Positions 34,144 through 45,320 are shown, counted from the first letter of the stretch. The stretch: DNA of 64,000 bases from Ilumatobacter fluminis (GCF_004364865.1 NZ_SOAU01000001.1:1984001-2048000), one strand, 5' to 3'. Translations and numbers: made by a program. Notes: a model not told the origin generated them from the sequence alone.

Positions 34144-35246
34144 ACCGAACGAAGATTGCGGCTGCGGCCGTCTCCATCGCCCTGTTGGTCGCCGCCTGCG
34201 GCGGCGGTGGCGACGACGAGGCCGTCGAGACGACCGTCGAGACGACTGCCGCCCCCACCACGGTCGAGACGACGTCCGCCCCGACCACCGAGGCGACGAC
34301 GACCACCACCGAGGCCGAGGCCACGACGACCACCACCGTGCCCGACATCTTGCGGATGCCGCTGACGGGGTCGCCGATCGCCGACGAGGCCGAGATCCCC
34401 GATCGTCCGGCGCTGATCGTCAAGATCACCAATGCCGGGCCGACCGACACGCCCCAGGCCGGTCTCAACAGCGCCGACATCGTGATCGAGGAGATCATCA
34501 ACGACAGCGTGACCCGACTCGCTGCGGTCTTCCACTCCGACGGCTCCGACCCGGTCGGCCCGATCCGGTCGGGCCGCGCCCAAGACGTCAACATCCTGCG
34601 GATGTTCCAGCAGCCGCTGTTCGCCTGGAGCGGCGGCAACGCATCGGTCACCCGCGCCATCCGCGACTCCGACATGATCGACCTCGACGCCCGCTACACA
34701 CCGGGTTACTACCGGCGATCCGGTCGCACGTCGCCGAACAACCTGTACTCGAGCACCGACGTGCTCTGGGACCAGACGACCGAGGAGGCGGGCCGACCCG
34801 TCACGGTGTTCCCGTACCTCGGCCTCGACGAGGTCCCGACTGGTGAGTCGGCGACCGAGATCCAGATCGCGCTCGACTCGACCGACGCCGTGTGGACCTA
34901 CGACCCCGAGTCGGGCCGCTACTTCCGCGACCAGGACGGCCAGGAGCACAATGCCGAGACGTCCGACGGTGTCGAGCAGATCTGGACCGACAACGTGGTC
35001 GTCATGCTCGCCGACTACGGCGTCAACGTCTTCGACGGCAACCCCGACGCCCAGACGCAGGGAACGAACCCGGTCTACGTGTTCAGCGGCGGCACCGTGC
35101 GCGAGGGCGTCTGGTTGCGCTTCGACCCGACCGACCCGGTCGGCCTGTACGACAACGTCGACGATCTGAACGAGATCGGTCTCCAGCCCGGTCGCACCTG
35201 GCTCGAGATCCCCCGCAACGACGACGACGTGCTCAGCTGGAGCTGA
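34140..35246 (+). CDS. DUF3048 (YerB-like) lipoprotein
   Basis: 368 aa. GTG start overlaps the htpX stop by 4 bp. Signal peptide with lipobox LLVAAC (Cys20), then [12 protein letters not shown] and a Thr-rich spacer to about residue 65. The DUF3048 body follows: [88 protein letters not shown], and a C-terminal half with [46 protein letters not shown]. Function is unknown; homologues such as YerB are outer-face lipoproteins. Clustering with lemA and htpX suggests envelope maintenance. Its 3' end overlaps convergent udp by 14 bp. Confidence 0.9.
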   Translation: MNRTKIAAAAVSIALLVAACGGGGDDEAVETTVETTAAPTTVETTSAPTTEATTTTTEAEATTTTTVPDILRMPLTGSPIADEAEIPDRPALIVKITNAGPTDTPQAGLNSADIVIEEIINDSVTRLAAVFHSDGSDPVGPIRSGRAQDVNILRMFQQPLFAWSGGNASVTRAIRDSDMIDLDARYTPGYYRRSGRTSPNNLYSSTDVLWDQTTEEAGRPVTVFPYLGLDEVPTGESATEIQIALDSTDAVWTYDPESGRYFRDQDGQEHNAETSDGVEQIWTDNVVVMLADYGVNVFDGNPDAQTQGTNPVYVFSGGTVREGVWLRFDPTDPVGLYDNVDDLNEIGLQPGRTWLEIPRNDDDVLSWS

Positions 35247-35997
35247 CGAGGCGACGCGCCGCCTCGACCACGGTCGAGACGGCGTTGGCCTCGACCACGT
35301 CGTGCACCGACGGGTCGGGGATCTCCTGCGTGTTCCGGTTGACGAGCACCCCGGCGACCATGCCCGCACGCCACCCGTTGGCTGCGCACTGGGTGAAGAG
35401 GGTCGCTCCCTCCATCTCGTAGTTGAGGACGTGGAGCCTCGTCCACTCCTCGGCACTGCCCTGGAACTCACGCCGCACATAGCCCGACACGGTGTCGTAC
35501 CGCTCCTGCCCGGGGTAGAAGGTGTCGGACGAGGCGGTGACGCCGGTGTGCACCGTCAGGTCGAGCGAACGCGCCGCCTCGACCAGGGTGGTCGCGCACG
35601 TCAGGTCGGCGACCGCCGGGTACTCGAGCGGGGCGAAGTGGCGGCTTGCGCCGTCGAGTCGGACGGCGCCGGTGGTCACGATCACGTCGGCGACCGCGAT
35701 GTCGGGCTGGAGGGCACCGGTGGTGCCGACACGCAGGAACGTGCGGATACCGAGCTGGGCGAGTTCCTCGACCGCGATCGACACCGACGGGCCGCCGATG
35801 CCGGTCGAGCACACGACCACCGGGGCACCGTCGGCACGCGCCAGGTGGCTCGTGTACTCACGATTCGACGCGAGGTGGACGTGTTCGTCGAACCGTTCGG
35901 CGATCTTCGGGACACGACCCGGGTCACCGGGCAGGATCGCCAGGGTCGCACCGTCGAGGTCGGCTCGGGTCAGGTCGAGGTGGAAGACATCGGACAC
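35233..35997 (-). CDS. udp: Uridine phosphorylase
   Basis: 254 aa. Splits uridine with phosphate to uracil and ribose-1-phosphate for pyrimidine salvage. The match to the E. coli Udp sequence is long and nearly gap-free: [106 protein letters not shown], and a C-terminal [33 protein letters not shown] at 35997 was chosen because TACGGT lies 6 nt upstream and the E. coli protein starts here; an ATG at 36027 with an AGGTGAG box is the alternative. Confidence 0.93.
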   Translation of the reverse strand: MSDVFHLDLTRADLDGATLAILPGDPGRVPKIAERFDEHVHLASNREYTSHLARADGAPVVVCSTGIGGPSVSIAVEELAQLGIRTFLRVGTTGALQPDIAVADVIVTTGAVRLDGASRHFAPLEYPAVADLTCATTLVEAARSLDLTVHTGVTASSDTFYPGQERYDTVSGYVRREFQGSAEEWTRLHVLNYEMEGATLFTQCAANGWRAGMVAGVLVNRNTQEIPDPSVHDVVEANAVSTVVEAARRLVSSS

Positions 35998-36003
35998 ATC
36001 GTC

Positions 36004-36009
36004 ACCGTA
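36004..36009 (-). promoter_or_regulatory. -10 element of udp
   Basis: Minus-strand TACGGT, 6 nt before the GTG at 35997. It lies 18 bp from the -10 of the divergent Ddn-like gene, so the two promoters are back to back. Confidence 0.5.
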
Positions 36010-36026
36010 CTGCCCGCACGGTGGCA

Positions 36027-36032
36027 TACGCT
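36027..36032 (+). promoter_or_regulatory. -10 element of the Ddn-like gene
   Basis: TACGCT, 7 nt before the ATG at 36040. Confidence 0.5.
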
Positions 36033-36039
36033 CACCTGC

Positions 36040-36489
36040 ATGCCGATCGAAGGTGAGTACGAACCGTCCCAGCTCGAGTGGGTCCGCGACCAGGTCGAGG
36101 CCTACGAGGCGTCGGGCGGGACCGAGGCGAACACCCTGCGCGACACGGGGATCCCGGTGATCATCGTGACGATGCGCGGCGCGTCGTCGGGCAAGGTCCG
36201 CAAGATCGCGCTCATGCGAGTCGAGCACGACGGGGCCTACTGCCTGGTGGCGTCGTACGGTGGCGCGCCCAAGCATCCGGCCTGGTACGCCAACCTGGTG
36301 GCCGACCCGATGGTGATGATTCAGGACGGCCCCGAACCCCACGACTACCGGGTGCGAGAGGTCAGCGGTGACGAACGTGCCGAGTGGTGGGAGCGCGCCG
36401 TGAACGTGTTCTCGCCCTACGCCGAGTACGAGGTGAGCGCCGCCGAACACGACCGGATCATCCCGGTGTTCGTCGCCGAACGGGTCTGA
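36040..36489 (+). CDS. Deazaflavin (F420)-dependent nitroreductase family protein
   Basis: 149 aa split beta-barrel protein of the Ddn/FDOR-B type. Markers: [71 protein letters not shown]. The T-x-GxxSGKxRK stretch binds the F420 phosphate and the K-x-PxWYxNLxAxP motif is diagnostic. Members use reduced F420 to reduce quinones, nitro compounds or other substrates; the physiological substrate is unknown. The npdG gene at 21.4 kb would supply reduced F420. It is probably translated from a leaderless message. Confidence 0.9.
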   Translation: MPIEGEYEPSQLEWVRDQVEAYEASGGTEANTLRDTGIPVIIVTMRGASSGKVRKIALMRVEHDGAYCLVASYGGAPKHPAWYANLVADPMVMIQDGPEPHDYRVREVSGDERAEWWERAVNVFSPYAEYEVSAAEHDRIIPVFVAERV

Positions 36490-36590
36490 TCCGTCGCCGT
36501 CGCCGGCGATAACCACAGTTCACCAGTTCACAATCCCCAGGAAATTCACACGGTTATGGGGCTGACGTTCCACAGGCACCCTCGTTCACA
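36490..36590 (+). repeat. Short repeats in the gap before the 36591 gene
   Basis: GTTCAC occurs at 36518 and 36526, TTCACA at 36545, and GTTCACAAT at both 36526 and 36584. GGGGCTGACGTTC at 36558-36570 recurs at 36944-36956, beside the next terminator. The gap is more AT-rich than its surroundings. No gene fits here. Confidence 0.5.
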
Positions 36591-36920
36591 ATGGTGGCCG
36601 TGGCCAGCTCGATGCGCAGACCAGGGTTCCAGCGGGAGCGCCGACACGGCGCGCTCCTCGAGCCGGCCGATCGTCGCCAACTCGAGCGCGACGGATGGCG
36701 AACGACGCTCGACTTCCGGGAGAACCACGTCCGCGGACTCGACGGGCGGCTCCTGCGGGTCGAGCCGGTCTGGATCGCCGAGGCCGAGCGCTTCTCCGGT
36801 CAGGTCGAGGTGGCCTGCGCTGAGGGGTCGACGGCCGAGGAGGCCTGGGCCCAGCTGGCGGCCGACGTCGCCGCCGACAATACCCGCACCTATCAGCGCG
36901 TGCGCGTCGCTCGGGCCTGA
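36591..36920 (+). CDS. Hypothetical protein, 109 aa
   Basis: A small, charged, soluble protein: PGFQRERRHGALLEPADRRQLERDGWRTTLDFRENHVRGLDGRLLRVEPVWIAEAERF, then an acidic end with EEAWAQLAADVAADNTRTYQRVRVARA. Third codon positions are strongly G/C and the frame is intact, which supports expression. CACCCT lies 8 nt before the ATG. A second ATG at 36612 could be the real start. No family recognised. It converges on the mscS gene, with a hairpin terminator between them. Confidence 0.6.
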   Translation: MVAVASSMRRPGFQRERRHGALLEPADRRQLERDGWRTTLDFRENHVRGLDGRLLRVEPVWIAEAERFSGQVEVACAEGSTAEEAWAQLAADVAADNTRTYQRVRVARA

Positions 36921-36932
36921 TCGGCCACGTTG

Positions 36933-36950
36933 CAGCCCCGTGAGGGGCTG
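36933..36950. terminator. Bidirectional hairpin between the 36591 gene and mscS
   Basis: CAGCCCC-GTGA-GGGGCTG: a perfect 7-bp stem with a 4-nt loop in the 34-bp gap between two convergent genes. There is no T-run, so it may act with Rho or only mark message ends. Confidence 0.6.
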
Positions 36951-36954
36951 ACGT

Positions 36955-37932
36955 TCAGCGGCGCGAGAACCGGCGGCGGCGCCGCTCGACGTCGCGCTTC
37001 GACGCCGGCTCGGGAGCCGGCGGCGGCGCGTGGGGTTGCTCCGAGTACACCGGGCCCGGGTGTCGGCCGTACGGATCGCCGTCGGCGTCGTGGCCGGGCC
37101 ACACGACCATCTGGGGGAACGCGATCGTGATGCCCGCGTCGGCGAGCGCCTGATGGACCGCGAGCATCAGATCGTGGGTCGCCGCCAACTCGGCCGGGAC
37201 TTCGGAGCGGTGCCAGTAGTAGATCGTGATGTCGATCGTCGACTCACCGAACTGGGTGAGCAACACCATCGGCTCGGGAACGTCGACGATCCGCTCGACC
37301 CGGCCGACCGCCTCGAGCAGCACCTCGGTCGCCCGTTCGAGGTTCGAGTCGTACGCCACCCCGACGACCAGCTCGGACCGGCGCAGTCGCTCGCGGGTGA
37401 GGGTGACGATCGGGTTCTTGAGCACGTCACCGTTCGGGATCCGGATCATCGTCCCGTCGAGACCCCGCATCACCGTCGTGCGCGAGTCGATGTCGGTCAC
37501 GACGCCGACGTGGTCGTCGAGTTCGACCGTGTCGCCGATCGTGAACGGGCGGCGTGCCTGCAGGATGAGACCGCCGACGAAGTTCTCCGCCACGCTCTGC
37601 AACGCCAGCGCCAGGACGAGGGTGGTGATGCCGAGGGCGCCGAGCAGGGGCCCGACGCGGACGCCGAGCGAGCTCATCGAGTAGACGAGCCCGACGGCGA
37701 ACACGGTGTATGCGCAGAGCCGCGCGGTGATGATGACCGCGAACTCGTTCGCGACCGATCGCCGCATGACGGCGCGGACGATCCGGTTGACGATGACCGC
37801 GACGACGATCGACCCGACGAAGATCCCACCGGCCTGGAGCCAGTCGCTGCCGGTGAGACCGTCGGTGTCGATGACCTCCTCGACGTCGGGAGGCTCCGGG
37901 AGCGTCGAGACGAGGAGGCCGGCGAGGTGCAT
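36955..37932 (-). CDS. Mechanosensitive channel, MscS family
   Basis: 325 aa. Three predicted spans (residues about 30-52, 65-85 and the pore helix near 95-125). The pore and beta domain read GALGITTLVLALALQSVAENFVGGLILQARRPFTIGDTVELDDHVGVVTDIDSRTTVMRGLDGTMIRIPNGDVLKNPIVT, typical of MscS. A C-terminal Arg-rich tail follows FPQMVVWPGHDADG. It relieves turgor after hypo-osmotic shock. Only 7 bp separate its start from the isocitrate dehydrogenase stop, so it is cotranscribed with that gene. A second, distinct MscS is at 48.6 kb. Confidence 0.92.
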   Translation of the reverse strand: MHLAGLLVSTLPEPPDVEEVIDTDGLTGSDWLQAGGIFVGSIVVAVIVNRIVRAVMRRSVANEFAVIITARLCAYTVFAVGLVYSMSSLGVRVGPLLGALGITTLVLALALQSVAENFVGGLILQARRPFTIGDTVELDDHVGVVTDIDSRTTVMRGLDGTMIRIPNGDVLKNPIVTLTRERLRRSELVVGVAYDSNLERATEVLLEAVGRVERIVDVPEPMVLLTQFGESTIDITIYYWHRSEVPAELAATHDLMLAVHQALADAGITIAFPQMVVWPGHDADGDPYGRHPGPVYSEQPHAPPPAPEPASKRDVERRRRRFSRR

Positions 37933-37939
37933 CAGCGGA

Positions 37940-40213
<2,274 letters not shown>

Positions 40214-40238
40214 TCATCGGTCGTGCCACGATGGGGCG

Positions 40239-40595
40239 ATGCGAACGGTGCGGTTGTTCGGAGCCTTCGTCCTGGCGGCAGTGGTGCTGGGGGTGTCGGC
40301 GTGCGGCGCCGACGGCGAGGGCGCAGCCGGGATCTACCGCACCAACGGCTGTTCGGCATGCCACGGTGCCGACCTGGGAGGCGGTGCACTCGGTCCGGCA
40401 CTCACCTGGTCGGAGGGAGACACGGTCGAACTCGCCGACGGGAGCACGGCGACGATCGACGCCGACTACGTCGAGCGGGCGATCGTCGACCCGTCGGCCG
40501 AGATCGTGGCGGGGTGGGAGGACACGATGCCGGTCGCATCGCTGTCGGCGTCGGAGGTCGACCTGCTGGTCGACTACCTGCTGGCCGGTCCCTGA
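40239..40595 (+). CDS. Small lipoprotein c-type cytochrome
   Basis: 118 aa. Signal peptide with lipobox GVSAC (Cys22). Heme-binding CSACH (Cys38, Cys41, His42) follows, and a distal Met in EDTMPVASLSASEVDLLVDYLLAG is the probable sixth ligand. The fold is a minimal class-I cytochrome c, anchored on the outer face of the membrane, able to pass electrons to an oxidase or accept them from a dehydrogenase. No redox partner gene lies next to it. CACGAT lies 6 nt before the ATG. Divergent from icd. Confidence 0.88.
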   Translation: MRTVRLFGAFVLAAVVLGVSACGADGEGAAGIYRTNGCSACHGADLGGGALGPALTWSEGDTVELADGSTATIDADYVERAIVDPSAEIVAGWEDTMPVASLSASEVDLLVDYLLAGP

Positions 40596-40622
40596 CGGCG
40601 ACCCGTCGAGCGAGCGCCGCGA

Positions 40623-41543
40623 TCAGGTCTCGAGTTCGACGATGTCCTGCGGCGGGCTGACCGGTGTCTTGGTCTGGGTGACCACGACCACCCACAACGC
40701 CCCGATGACGACCGCCATCGCCACGAGCTGTGGTGCCGTGAGCGCCTCGTCGAGGAAGATCCACGCGGCGAGCGACGAGACGACCGGGATGAGCAGCGTC
40801 ATCGTCGACGCGAGCCAGACCGGGAGGCGCGGGATGCCCCAGTTCATGAGCGAGTGACCGACCACGCCGCCGACGAGGATCAGCGCTACGACCGGCAGCC
40901 AGTCGTCACCCGACGGGGGAGCCATGTCCTGACCGGCGACGAGGCCGACCGCGAAGGCGAACAGACCGACCCACCATGCCGTTCCCGTGGTGAACTCGTG
41001 GGGCGTCAACTTGCCCGCCGTGCGCTTCGCGACGATGAAGTAGCCGCTCCAGGCGAATAACGCACCGAGTGCAGCCAGGTCGCCGGCGCCGCTCCATTCC
41101 GGGGTGCCGGACGACTGCGTGATGACGACGACGACTCCGACGATCGCGACCGCCGCAGCCAGCAGGTCGCGTCGCCCGATCTTCTCGCCCATGAACCGGG
41201 TCGCGTAGACGGCGATCACGATCGGCTGCATGGCCCCGATGGTCGTGGCGTTCACGATGTTGGTGGTCCGGACCGCGACGAAGAACAGCATCACGTCGGC
41301 GGCCAACAGGGCGCCGCCCGGCAACGAGGTCCACAGCAGGTGCTTGGTCAGCCGGTTCCCCCGGACGAGCAACACGATCGTCATCAGGACGGCGTAGATC
41401 GAGAACCGCCACGCCGCAATGGCGATCGCGTTCATGTCGATCACCTTGATGATGACGCCGGTCGACCCCCAGGCCGTGACGGCCGCCGCGACGGCGATCA
41501 GCCCGGCGCGCACGTCGCCGGACGAGGACTCGTCGTCGGTCAC
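40623..41543 (-). CDS. DMT-superfamily (EamA) transporter
   Basis: 306 aa with ten hydrophobic spans in two EamA repeats: first AAVTAWGSTGVIIKVI...RFMGEKIGRRDLLAAAVAIVGVVVVI, second ALFAWSGYFIVAKRTAG...WGIPRLPVWLASTMTLLIPVVSSLAAWIFLDEALTAPQLVAM. The P-x-V/I-x-F-L-DE-A element near the end is the family signature. It likely exports or imports a small metabolite; the substrate is unknown. GTG start overlaps the stop of the upstream monoacylglycerol lipase (GTGA), and an ATG 27 nt earlier is less likely. Confidence 0.9.
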   Translation of the reverse strand: MTDDESSSGDVRAGLIAVAAAVTAWGSTGVIIKVIDMNAIAIAAWRFSIYAVLMTIVLLVRGNRLTKHLLWTSLPGGALLAADVMLFFVAVRTTNIVNATTIGAMQPIVIAVYATRFMGEKIGRRDLLAAAVAIVGVVVVITQSSGTPEWSGAGDLAALGALFAWSGYFIVAKRTAGKLTPHEFTTGTAWWVGLFAFAVGLVAGQDMAPPSGDDWLPVVALILVGGVVGHSLMNWGIPRLPVWLASTMTLLIPVVSSLAAWIFLDEALTAPQLVAMAVVIGALWVVVVTQTKTPVSPPQDIVELET

Positions 41544-42382
41544 GAAGGTGCGACCGTGCGGTCGAGCCACGCCACGAGGTCGCCGAGGACCTCGTCCTGC
41601 TCGGGCTCGTTGAAGATCTCGTGTGCGAGGCCCTCGTAGTAGTGCGACTCGATGTCGGCGTTGGTGGCACCGGCCTCGAGCTCGTGCGAACCGGCCACGT
41701 CGGCGAGCTGGTCGTCGGTGCCGTGTCCGATCCAGATCGGCAGGGCCAGGCTCGGGTAGCGGTCGGGGAAGCTGTCCATCGCGTCGAACAGGGCGGCGCC
41801 GAGCCCGGCCGAGATCTTGCCGGTGTACACGAGCGGGTCGGCGAGGTAGGCCTCGACGACGGCCGGGTCGTGGCTGATGCTCGACGCGTCGAGGCCCTGC
41901 GGGCGGAAGCCGGGCGCGACCTTGGCGATGCCGCTGAAGATCTTGCGCTGAATGGGGGAGAAGTCGTCGCCCACCTTGAGCGCGGCACCCGACAGGGCAA
42001 TGCCGGTGATGCCGGACTGGTTGCCGAGCGTGTGGCCCATCACCAGGTTGCCGCCCATCGAGTGACCGAGCAGCACGAGCGGGAGACCGGGATGCTCACC
42101 TTCGACCTGGCGACGGAACTGGGCGAGGTCGCGCATGAACTCGTCGTACGACTTGACGAAGACGCGCTTGCCGCCCGACTTGCCGTGGCCGCGGTGATCG
42201 AGTGCGGCGACGACGTAGCCGGCGTCGGTGAGGCGTCGGGCGACGTGCTGGTAGCGGCCGAGGTGCTCGCCGAGTCCGTGCACCAGCAGGACGACCGCTT
42301 TGGCGTCGCCGTCGGGTGTCCACGTGCGATGGAAGATCGTGGTGCCGTCGAATGCCGTGAAGGTGCCCTCGGTCTGCTGCAT
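41540..42382 (-). CDS. Monoacylglycerol lipase-like alpha/beta hydrolase
   Basis: 280 aa. Nucleophile elbow GHSMGG (Ser108), acid in GHGTDDQLADVAGS (Asp), His in YYEGLAHEIFNEPEQDEVL. FHRTWTPDG, VVLLVHGLGEHLGRYQHVARRLTDAGYVVAALDHRGHGKSGG and the tail WLDRTVA match the bacterial monoacylglycerol lipase/lysophospholipase family (the mycobacterial Rv0183 type). It releases fatty acid from monoacylglycerol in the cytosol or at the membrane. A GAGACT hexamer lies 6 nt upstream of the ATG on the minus strand. The EamA gene is coupled downstream. Confidence 0.9.
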   Translation of the reverse strand: MQQTEGTFTAFDGTTIFHRTWTPDGDAKAVVLLVHGLGEHLGRYQHVARRLTDAGYVVAALDHRGHGKSGGKRVFVKSYDEFMRDLAQFRRQVEGEHPGLPLVLLGHSMGGNLVMGHTLGNQSGITGIALSGAALKVGDDFSPIQRKIFSGIAKVAPGFRPQGLDASSISHDPAVVEAYLADPLVYTGKISAGLGAALFDAMDSFPDRYPSLALPIWIGHGTDDQLADVAGSHELEAGATNADIESHYYEGLAHEIFNEPEQDEVLGDLVAWLDRTVAPS

Positions 42383-42436
42383 GCGGGCAGTCTCGCACCT
42401 GTCGGGCGCGAACGCCTCGCCGGAACAGCAGCGGCG

Positions 42437-43048
42437 TCAGACGAGTTCGGCGGTGATCAGCTCGAGCAGATCGGCGTACTCGTCGACGGCCGGGAACTGG
42501 GGGAACTCGGCGATCACGTTCTCAGGAGCGTGGAACAAGAAGCCGGCGTCGGCTGCCCCGAGCATGGTCGTGTCGTTGTACGAGTCCCCGGCCGCGATCA
42601 CCTTGTACTCGAGCGAGTGGAACGCCTCCACCGACTTGCGCTTCTGGTCGGGCTGACGCAGGCGGTAGTCGGTGATGCGATCGTCTTCGACGACGAGTCG
42701 GTGGCAGAACACGGTCGGCATGCCGAGTTGGCGCATGAGCGGAGCGGCGAACTGTTCGAACGTGTCGGAGAGGATGATCACCTGGGTGCGCTCGCGCAGT
42801 TCGTCGAGGAACGCCTTGGCGCCGGGGAGCGGTTCGAGCCCGGCGATCACGTCCTGGACGAGCGGCATGGTGAGGCCGTGCTCGGCCAGGATGTCGAGCC
42901 GGTACCGCATGAGGACGTCGTAGTCGGGCTCGTCGCGGGTGGTGCGGGTGAGCGCCTCGATGCCGGTCCGTTCGGCGACGGCGATCCACACCTCGGGGAC
43001 CAGGACCCCTTCGAGATCGAGGGTCACGATCGTCTGCCGCTGGCTCAT
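42437..43048 (-). CDS. thrH: ThrH phosphoserine phosphatase / phosphoserine:homoserine phosphotransferase
   Basis: 203 aa HAD-superfamily enzyme. It dephosphorylates phosphoserine or moves its phosphate to homoserine, linking serine and threonine synthesis. The nucleophile motif is LDLEGVLVPE (Asp11) with Glu in place of the usual second Asp, as in Pseudomonas ThrH; TTRDEPDYDVLMRYRLDIL, VIILSDTF, LMRQLGMPTVFCHRL, AAGDSYNDTTMLGAADAGFLFHAPENVIAEFPQFPAV complete the alignment. Start MSQRQT has a CAGACT hexamer 8 nt upstream on the minus strand. It is divergent from the gluconolactonase-like gene. Confidence 0.93.
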   Translation of the reverse strand: MSQRQTIVTLDLEGVLVPEVWIAVAERTGIEALTRTTRDEPDYDVLMRYRLDILAEHGLTMPLVQDVIAGLEPLPGAKAFLDELRERTQVIILSDTFEQFAAPLMRQLGMPTVFCHRLVVEDDRITDYRLRQPDQKRKSVEAFHSLEYKVIAAGDSYNDTTMLGAADAGFLFHAPENVIAEFPQFPAVDEYADLLELITAELV

Positions 43049-43110
43049 GGTCGGACAGTCTGCCCCAGGTGTCGCCGTCGGGCCCAACGGTGGCGTGTCA
43101 CACTGTCGCC

Positions 43111-44013
43111 GTGACGCGCCCTCCGGAACCCGCCGTGTACGACGTGTTCGACGATCGATTCGTCGACCTGATCGCCCCGTCGGGCGAGTTGGAGCACCTC
43201 GCCGACGGTTGCGCGTGGGCCGAGGGGCCGGTGTACGTCGCCGCCGAACGGGCCCTCTACTGGAGCGACGTCCGCAACGACCGCCGGATGCGGTTCGACG
43301 AGGCGACGGGTGAGGTGAGCGAGGCAGAGCGGCCTGCGAACTTCTGCAACGGGCACACGCTCGATCGTGACGGGGTGATCGTGGCCTGCGAACACGGCAC
43401 CCGCTCGGTGGTGCGCTGGTGGCCGGACGGTCGACGCGAGACCGTCGCCGACTCGTTCGACGGCAAGCGTCTGAACAGTCCGAACGACGTCGTGGTCGCG
43501 AGCGACGGCGCCGTCTGGTTCACCGACCCGACGTACGGCATCGACTCGGACGCCGAGGGGTACGCCGCCGAGAGCGAGATCGGATCGAGCAACGTGTACC
43601 GGGTGCATCCGGCGACGGGCGAGGTGACGGTGCAGATCACCGACCTGGTCCGCCCGAACGGGCTGGCGTTCTCACCGGACGAGACACGGCTGTTCGTGTC
43701 CGACACCGGTGTGAGCCACGTGGAGGGCGGCCCGCGACACATCCGGGTGTTCGACGTCGACGAGCCGGTCGCACAGGTGACCGGCGGGGGAGGGGTGTTC
43801 GCGACCTGCCCGGCCGGGGTGTTCGACGGCTTCCGCTTCGACGACTCGGGTCGGCTGTGGGCCAGCGGCGAGCAGGGCGTGCACGTCTACACCACCGACG
43901 GGGTGCTGCTCGGCACCATCCGTCTGCCTGAGACGTGCGCCAACCTCGAGTTCGCCGGCGACCACCTCTACATGACGGCGACCACGTCCCTGTACCGCCT
44001 CCGCCTCCGCTGA
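43111..44013 (+). CDS. SMP-30/gluconolactonase/LRE family protein
   Basis: 300 aa six-bladed beta-propeller. Blades include ADGCAWAEGPVYVAAERALYWSDVRNDRRMRFDE, FCNGHTLDRDGVIVACEHGTRSVVRW (metal-site Glu and Asn residues), GKRLNSPNDVVVASDGAVWFTDPTYGID, VRPNGLAFSPDETRLFVSDTG, CPAGVFDGFRFDDSGRLWASGEQGVHVYTTDG and a last LPETCANLEFAGDHLYMTAT. The N-x-PND and NGxxFS motifs mark lactonases that use a divalent metal. Substrate unknown, typically sugar lactones. GTG start with CACACT 6 nt upstream; no signal peptide, so cytosolic. Confidence 0.9.
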   Translation: MTRPPEPAVYDVFDDRFVDLIAPSGELEHLADGCAWAEGPVYVAAERALYWSDVRNDRRMRFDEATGEVSEAERPANFCNGHTLDRDGVIVACEHGTRSVVRWWPDGRRETVADSFDGKRLNSPNDVVVASDGAVWFTDPTYGIDSDAEGYAAESEIGSSNVYRVHPATGEVTVQITDLVRPNGLAFSPDETRLFVSDTGVSHVEGGPRHIRVFDVDEPVAQVTGGGGVFATCPAGVFDGFRFDDSGRLWASGEQGVHVYTTDGVLLGTIRLPETCANLEFAGDHLYMTATTSLYRLRLR

Positions 44014-44024
44014 CCTGCGATCGC

Positions 44025-45305
44025 TCAGCCGGGTGCGGCGACGGCGATGACCGCCAAGACGTCGACGACGAGGTCGGTCTCCATGTGCGTCGCGATGCAG
44101 ATCTCGCCCGACGGCGACAGTCCGACGAGGGCCGTGTTGGCGACCGTCTCGCCCGTGGCGACGTTCGACGTACTCGCCGTCGGTGTGGCGCCGTCGCACC
44201 CGAACACGGTCGTGTGTCCGTCGGTCGCAGCGTTCACCGCGGTGACGTTGACGAGGACGGCCCGGGCGCCGTCGGGAACGCCGCCCCGACCTGCGACCTG
44301 GATGCGAGTCACGCCACCAGCGTGGGTCGGTCCGCTCCCGACCTGTCGACCGTCGACCGTCTGCCTGCCAGGTCGGGAATCGAACAAACGCGCCGGCTCG
44401 AGCGTCGCGAGCGTTGCGATGTCGACGGGCGGAGCCGTGAACGGGTCGACGCCGACGACGTCGACGATGACATTCGGCCAGCCGACCGTGTCGATGCAGA
44501 TCCTCCCGTGGATATCGGGTGACACCACGAGGCCGTTCGCGACCACCTGCGAGCGTCCGAAGTTCACGGTACTCGTCGACGACTCGGCGCCGCACGGCCG
44601 AAGGGTCACGTGCCCGGCGTCACCGGTGCTGATCGCCGTCACGTTGAGTGCGACGGCACCGATCGGTTCACCCTCGTGTCCACTCACCCCACCACGGCCG
44701 AACACCATCACGCTGCCGTCGGGTCGAGGACCTTGTCCTCGGAACGTGCCGTCGTCGGTGTCGCCGTTGGGCCGGCTGTCGTACAAGCGGGAGGGCCAGA
44801 GCGGTCTCCATTGCGACTCGTCGGGAACGAAGGCAGCCACGTCCACGATGACGTGGGCTGCTGCATGGCTCGCAACGCAGAAGCCACCCGAAGCGTCGAG
44901 CCCGGTCATCGTCGCGTTCGCCACCGTCTTGTCGGCGGTGTAGTTCAGGGTGCTGGTGTGCGGTATGTCGCCACATGGGTACACGGTGGCGTGGCCGTGG
45001 GACCGGGGGCGAGTGATCGTGATGTTCGCGAACACGGCGACGGCGTCGGCGGGTATTGCACCTCGACCCGTCACCTGGACGCGGATCGAACTGCCCGCAG
45101 GCACCATCCCGGCGCCCGCTTGGAGGCCGTCGACGGTCGAGGCGCCCGGGCGTGTGTCGATCATCCGGCTCGGCCTGATCGGTACGACGGTCGAGTCGAC
45201 GCCAGTGGACGGTGGAGGAGCGTCAGCGAAGACGGCGCCGGGCAGGCCGGCGCAGGCCAGGAGTGCGACGACGAGCGCACTCCGAACTCGACAGGGTGCG
45301 TTCAT
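44025..45305 (-). CDS. Secreted protein of three repeated actinobacterial modules
   Basis: 426 aa. Sec signal peptide (SALVVALLACAGLPGAVFA, probable cleavage after VFA). The rest is three copies of a module of about 125 residues: about 40-160, 166-285 and 298-420. Each copy begins R-L/M-x-D-T/S-R (PSRMIDTRPG; PSRLYDSRPN; PARLFDSRPG), has GRG-G-x-x-G near its middle, then a strand ending in F/A-N-x-T, then PCG (YPCG, RPCG, FGCD), then TVAN or VVAN, and ends G-x-C/I-C-x...VIVDV. The two Cys per module probably pair outside. The same module forms the C-terminal half of the CAP-domain protein at 55.2 kb. Function unknown; likely a surface or matrix-binding unit. Confidence 0.8.
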   Translation of the reverse strand: MNAPCRVRSALVVALLACAGLPGAVFADAPPPSTGVDSTVVPIRPSRMIDTRPGASTVDGLQAGAGMVPAGSSIRVQVTGRGAIPADAVAVFANITITRPRSHGHATVYPCGDIPHTSTLNYTADKTVANATMTGLDASGGFCVASHAAAHVIVDVAAFVPDESQWRPLWPSRLYDSRPNGDTDDGTFRGQGPRPDGSVMVFGRGGVSGHEGEPIGAVALNVTAISTGDAGHVTLRPCGAESSTSTVNFGRSQVVANGLVVSPDIHGRICIDTVGWPNVIVDVVGVDPFTAPPVDIATLATLEPARLFDSRPGRQTVDGRQVGSGPTHAGGVTRIQVAGRGGVPDGARAVLVNVTAVNAATDGHTTVFGCDGATPTASTSNVATGETVANTALVGLSPSGEICIATHMETDLVVDVLAVIAVAAPG

Positions 45306-45314
45306 CAGCGGCGA

Positions 45315-45320
45315 AATCTA
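45315..45320 (-). promoter_or_regulatory. -10 element of the secreted module protein
   Basis: Minus-strand TAGATT, 9 nt before the ATG at 45305. Confidence 0.4.

Noticed and set aside
36027-36027. ATG 36027 as the start of udp
   Set aside because: It has an AGGTGAG box, but GTG 35997 matches the E. coli N-terminus and has TACGGT at the spacing used by neighbouring genes. Not excluded.
36510-36592. Replication-origin-like cluster (GTTCAC/TTCACA)
   Set aside because: The repeats do not match DnaA boxes (TTATCCACA type), there is no dnaA or dnaN nearby, and the copies are few.
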